DNA of 64,000 nt from Aurantiacibacter arachoides (GTDB lineage: Bacteria; Pseudomonadota; Alphaproteobacteria; Sphingomonadales; Sphingomonadaceae), in assembly GCF_009827335.1 (NCBI RefSeq), contig NZ_WTYH01000001.1:744001-808000 (forward strand). The letters are read 5' to 3'. The translations under genes were made by a program, and so were the position numbers. The notes beneath the pieces are model-generated. The model worked only from the letters and a program-made list of their open reading frames with translations. It searched no databases and had not been told where the DNA came from. Positions 60,467 to 64,000 of the stretch are shown piece by piece (position 1 is the first letter of the stretch; every line of letters begins with the position of its first letter).

Positions 60467-61813
60467 TCAGGCTTGCGTCCCTTGGGGTGATGGTGGCTCC
60501 ACGTCGCGGAGCAGGCGCGGAAGATAAACCGCCAGCAGCCCGGCGCGCAACAGGTAGCTGGCCAGCAGCGCGGTCCAGACACCCCAGTTTCCGAAGGGTC
60601 GCAGTGCCAGGTCGAGCGCGATATACAGCAAGGTGGCGATGAATGCGGCATTGCGCAGGGCGCGGCCACGTGTCGCGCCGATGAAGATGCCGTCCAGCAT
60701 CCAGCTTGGCATGCCGATCAGCGGGACCAGCGCCGCAAAGGGCAGGAAGGTGCGGGCGATGGTGCGCACTTCCTCGTCCGTCGTCAGCAGTTCGATGACC
60801 GGGCTGCCAGCCAGCAGGAAGAGCGCGGAAAACGTCACCCCGCTGAGCAAGGCAAATTCGGCGGTGAGGCGGATCGCCCGCAGCAGCCGTGCCCGGTCAC
60901 GCGCGCCCAGCGCCGCGCCCACGCGCTCCTCCGCGGTAAAGGCAAAGGCATCTAGGATGAAGGCCGCGACGTTGACGAATTGCATCAGCACGTGGTTTGC
61001 CGCCAGCGCCGCCGCCCCCTGCCGCGCCCCGGCATTGGCGAACCAGGCGAACAGGATGAGCAGTGCGACAGTGCGGATCATGATATCGCGGTTGACGGCG
61101 AACAGGCGGGCCAGCCTGCCGCGATCGAGCAGCAGGGCGCGCGGCACCCGGCGGGCGATGGTCACGATATTTGCGCCCGCCACGTGCGGCACCACCCCCA
61201 GCGCCGTGGCAAGCGCGAACCACTCGGCCAGCGCCGTGCCGAGCCCCACGCCATAGGCGCCTAGATCGAGCCCCCACACGAACCACAGATCCAGCGCGAC
61301 GTTGGCAACGTTCATCGCCAGTTGCAGGACCAGCGCAGCGCGCGTGCGACCGAGCCCTAACAGCCAGCCGTTCACGGCGAACACGGCAAGCGCGGCCGGC
61401 GCGCCGTAGAAGCGCCCGCCCATGTAGGCGTTCGCATCGCCCGTCACCGTCTCGGACCCGGACATGACGGCAAGGGCGCCCTGGGCGATCGGCGCGCTCA
61501 GCAACCAGATCAGCGCGCCCAGCGCCAGCCCGATGCCGAGCGCGCGCAGCAGCAGCGCCTCCACCTCGGCGCGCTCGCCAGTGCCCTCGGCTTGAGCCGT
61601 CAACCCCGTCATGCCCATGCGCAGGAAGCCGAAGCTCCAGAACACCAGGGTGATGACGGTCGCCCCCAGCGCGACACCCGCCAATGCCGCAGCGTCGCCG
61701 GTCCGCCCGATCACGGCAGTGTCCACGACACCGACCAGCGGCACCGATGCCTGCCCCAGCATGATCGGCCAGGCTTGCGCGAAGACGGCGCGGCGGGAGA
61801 GGGGAGGGGTCAC
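60467..61813 (-). CDS. MATE-family efflux transporter
   Basis: 448 residues with twelve membrane segments, the two-bundle MATE fold. N-terminal AWPIMLGQASVPLVGVVDTAVIGR is the family opening; the second half opens around FALLSGVTFSALFLLAG. It exports cationic or drug-like compounds with Na+ or H+. The DinF-like subgroup is likely, from the short N terminus and the SVPLVGVVDTAVIG sequence. Four bases separate it from the downstream secreted-protein gene. Confidence 0.9.
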   Translation of the reverse strand: MTPPLSRRAVFAQAWPIMLGQASVPLVGVVDTAVIGRTGDAAALAGVALGATVITLVFWSFGFLRMGMTGLTAQAEGTGERAEVEALLLRALGIGLALGALIWLLSAPIAQGALAVMSGSETVTGDANAYMGGRFYGAPAALAVFAVNGWLLGLGRTRAALVLQLAMNVANVALDLWFVWGLDLGAYGVGLGTALAEWFALATALGVVPHVAGANIVTIARRVPRALLLDRGRLARLFAVNRDIMIRTVALLILFAWFANAGARQGAAALAANHVLMQFVNVAAFILDAFAFTAEERVGAALGARDRARLLRAIRLTAEFALLSGVTFSALFLLAGSPVIELLTTDEEVRTIARTFLPFAALVPLIGMPSWMLDGIFIGATRGRALRNAAFIATLLYIALDLALRPFGNWGVWTALLASYLLRAGLLAVYLPRLLRDVEPPSPQGTQA

Positions 61814-61872
61814 GAAGCCACGCCTTCTCCATCAACATCCATGCCTGCCGTTACAGCGAGACAGACCAAAGC

Positions 61873-62451
61873 CTAGCGCGGGGTCGGCTCGGTATTGCAG
61901 GCACCCAGCAATTCGCTCCCGACACGTTTCGCCACAAGGAAGCCGTCCTGCGTGATGTTCGGGCCGCGCGACAGTTCATCTAGAAAATCAGCGTCAGTCG
62001 CGAGGTTTGCCAGTATCCCCCGTTGTCGGGGATCGTATACGATCCGTACAAGGCCGCGCCGCTGCTCGAAAAAGTACAATTCATTATTGCGTCCGGTCGT
62101 CCGTCCAATCTGTAGAACAGCGTCATACAGATGGCGGCGCTCGGTCATTTCGCTGACCACGGACGTTTCTATCTCGCCAACTTGCCATTGGTCACCAACG
62201 CCGGAAAATTGGCAATTCGTCGGCCAGGTAACCGTGAAAGGCTCGCTTGCAATGCAATTCATGGTCTCGGTTGAACAGTTGCGAACTGCTTCAGGGCTGC
62301 GGAGGCGGCCATCGGAATAGACCCGACCATCTTGCAACTCGAAGAACACATGCGGGAGGAATGGAACGCGGCCCGTCGTGTCATCCTGCGCCTGAACTGG
62401 CACGGTGGCGACGACCAGCGCGCACAGCAGGAAGGCGGCCCTTGCGATCAT
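61873..62451 (-). CDS. Hypothetical secreted protein
   Basis: 192 residues. A signal peptide (AAFLLCALVVATVPVQAQ) is followed by a globular domain with four Cys (RNCSTETMNCIA, TNCQF and a C-terminal GACNTE). No family recognised. GC content is below that of its neighbours. It begins directly after the stop of cfa (adjacent bases), so it is likely co-transcribed. Confidence 0.6.
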   Translation of the reverse strand: MIARAAFLLCALVVATVPVQAQDDTTGRVPFLPHVFFELQDGRVYSDGRLRSPEAVRNCSTETMNCIASEPFTVTWPTNCQFSGVGDQWQVGEIETSVVSEMTERRHLYDAVLQIGRTTGRNNELYFFEQRRGLVRIVYDPRQRGILANLATDADFLDELSRGPNITQDGFLVAKRVGSELLGACNTEPTPR

Positions 62452-63756
62452 CTATTCCGCCGCCTGTTTCAGCGCCGGGTCGAGGTGCCAGCGCGGCGGT
62501 TCCTCCAGTCCGCGCAGGCGTTCGCTTTCCTCGTACATGAAGTCGCGCGTCATCGGCAGGGCAGTGCGATCCTTCACGTAGAGGAGCTGGTGGTTGACGA
62601 GACTGCCGTTGCGGAAGCTCTGTTCCGCGCCAGCCAGGTAGAACAGCCACATGCGGTAGAATTCCTCGTCGTACATGGCGACGATCTCTTGCCTGTGCAT
62701 GACGGTGCGCCTGTACCATTCTTCCAGGGTGTGGCTGTAATGGAAGCGCATGGCCTCGAAATCCATGACTTGCCAGCCGTACTGCTCGCTGACGGTGACG
62801 AGTTCGGACAGGGCGGGGATGTAGCCGCCGGGGAAGATGTACTTGCGGGTAAAGGCATCGGTGAAGCCCGGAGGGCCCGCCCGCCCGCAGCAATGGCTGA
62901 ACATCACGCCATCGTTCTTCAGCAGGCGCGCGGTGTGCTCGAAGAAATGCGGGTAGTGCGGGGTGCCCACGTGTTCCAGCAGGCCGACGCTGGTAATGCG
63001 GTCGAACTGGCCGGTCACGTCGCGATAGTCCATCAGCGCGAACCTGACCTTGTCGGAGACACCCGCCTCGGCCGCGCGTTCCTTGCAAAAGGCGATCTGG
63101 TCGGGCGCCAGGGCCACGCCCAGCACTTCGCAACCGTAGGTGCGATTGAGGTACAGGGCCAGTCCACCCCAGCCGCACCCGATGTCGAGCACGCGCATTT
63201 TCGGGCCGTTTTCCGGCGTGATGTTGAGCTTGGCGGCGATGTGCGCCTTCTTGTCGAGCTGGGCCTTTTCGAGGCTGTTCGACGGGTCGCGGTAGTAGGC
63301 CATGGTGTACTGGCGATCCTCGTCGAGGAACAGCTCGTACAGGCGGCGGGTCAGGTTGTAGGTGTGCTCTGCATTCTTGCGCGCCTTGCCCCGCAGGTTC
63401 ACGCTGTCTGCCTTGGCCACGGCCTTTTGCGCCAGCCGCTTGAAGGTGCCCTGCGGCTGGATCGCCTTGTCGCCCAGCGCCTTGGACTGCGCCGTGAAGA
63501 ACAGGATGAGGTCGCGCAGATCATGCGGCTCATCGATCTCCAGCCAGCCCCACATGAACGCCTCGGCCGTGCCGAGTTGGGGATAGCGGGCGATGTGGCC
63601 CGACGCCTTGGGGTGGGTCAGCCGCAAGTTTATCGGTGCGTCATAACCCGCAGCACTGCCACCCGAACCGTAGTGGTAGACCTTGCCGTCATGGTCGGTC
63701 ACGACGAGCCGGCCCGCACGGATGACCTTGTGCAACAGTTTGTCGAGCAGCCACAT
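62452..63756 (-). CDS. cfa: Cyclopropane-fatty-acyl-phospholipid synthase family protein
   Basis: 434 residues. The SAM motif is VLDIGCGWGGLALYLNRTYG, followed by the bicarbonate/active-site region VGLLEHVGTPHYPHFFEHTA and, near the C terminus, LEEWYRRTVMH. Cfa transfers a methylene group from SAM to unsaturated acyl chains of membrane phospholipids; an acyl-transferring or methyl-only variant cannot be excluded. An N-terminal domain of about 130 residues precedes the catalytic core. A 94-base divergent spacer separates it from the DUF1801 gene. Confidence 0.9.
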   Translation of the reverse strand: MWLLDKLLHKVIRAGRLVVTDHDGKVYHYGSGGSAAGYDAPINLRLTHPKASGHIARYPQLGTAEAFMWGWLEIDEPHDLRDLILFFTAQSKALGDKAIQPQGTFKRLAQKAVAKADSVNLRGKARKNAEHTYNLTRRLYELFLDEDRQYTMAYYRDPSNSLEKAQLDKKAHIAAKLNITPENGPKMRVLDIGCGWGGLALYLNRTYGCEVLGVALAPDQIAFCKERAAEAGVSDKVRFALMDYRDVTGQFDRITSVGLLEHVGTPHYPHFFEHTARLLKNDGVMFSHCCGRAGPPGFTDAFTRKYIFPGGYIPALSELVTVSEQYGWQVMDFEAMRFHYSHTLEEWYRRTVMHRQEIVAMYDEEFYRMWLFYLAGAEQSFRNGSLVNHQLLYVKDRTALPMTRDFMYEESERLRGLEEPPRWHLDPALKQAAE

Positions 63757-63850
63757 GGCCTTGCTATCTCCAGAAATACGGTTGGTTTTCGCGTGAAAAC
63801 CGTTTGAGGGGGGATTTGCAGCAAGTCAAATAGCACGGTAGCCTGACGGC

Positions 63851-64000
63851 ATGACCTTCGACGATCACCTCGCCGCCATCGATCATGCAGGCAAGCGCGC
63901 CGAGGCGCAGACGCTGGATGCGCTGTTCCGCCGGGTGAGCGGGCAGGCACCCGTGATGTGGGAGAAGATCGCCGGATACGGCTCCTACCACTACCGGTAT
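63851..64000 (+). CDS. DUF1801-type protein, 3' truncated by the window edge
   Basis: The first 50 codons of a gene starting at 63851. The translation starts MTFDDHLAAIDHAGKRAEAQ and ends at VMWEKIAGYGSYHYRY; the W..IxGYGSYHYRY motif is typical of DUF1801 (YdhG-like) proteins. Function of the family is unknown. The gene is divergent from cfa. Confidence 0.7.
   Translation, partial: MTFDDHLAAIDHAGKRAEAQTLDALFRRVSGQAPVMWEKIAGYGSYHYRY

Overview
The window is 64 kb of mostly GC-rich DNA. I read it as the chromosome of an alphaproteobacterium of the order Sphingomonadales, probably Erythrobacteraceae-like. This rests on gene order (str, S10, spc and alpha operons contiguous; mdh-sucD-odhA-odhB-lpd), protein style, tailed ribosomal proteins and GC-biased third codon positions. 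I could not run a taxonomic search.

Layout. 1-1.3 kb: an AT-rich accessory fragment with the end of a membrane protein, a nucleotidyltransferase-domain protein and a small unknown protein. 1.6-23.4 kb: one long translation locus on the + strand: rpsL, rpsG, fusA, tuf, rpsJ, rplC, rplD, rplW, rplB, rpsS, rplV, rpsC, rplP, rpmC, rpsQ, rplN, rplX, rplE, rpsN, rpsH, rplF, rplR, rpsE, rpmD, rplO, secY, adk, rpsM, rpsK, rpoA, rplQ. It is interrupted by an antisense FkbM-type methyltransferase between rpmD and rplO, and by a secreted SRPBCC-fold protein between adk and rpsM. 23.5-36.5 kb: a secreted protein, a block of small membrane and metabolic genes, then a TCA-cycle operon on the - strand (mdh, sucD, odhA, odhB, a lipoprotein, lpdA) and a SleB-type cell wall hydrolase. 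36.6-41.6 kb: a cobalamin riboswitch controlling a B12 uptake operon (btuB, btuF, btuC, btuD and a 98-residue unknown). 41.6-50.9 kb (- strand): M3 peptidase, lipoprotein, GH24 lysozyme, ThpR, a YadA-like trimeric autotransporter with 14-residue repeats, and a FixJ/LuxR response regulator. 51-53.9 kb: uvrA. 54-56 kb: a low-GC gene fusing a GHKL ATPase to a predicted PD-(D/E)XK (Shedu/DUF4263-like) nuclease, probably an anti-phage defence protein. 56-64 kb: a terminase-small-subunit-like protein carrying a REP-like insertion, an RlpA-like protein, a non-coding region that looks like a large structured RNA, argG, a papain-like periplasmic protein, a MATE transporter, Cfa and the start of a DUF1801 gene.

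The most interesting items are the GHKL-nuclease gene; the candidate structured RNA at about 58.0-58.6 kb with a strong terminator; the antisense methyltransferase inside the spc operon; and a densely structured rpsJ-rplC leader that can form an H-type pseudoknot. All functions are inferred by reading the sequence. No database search or folding program was run.
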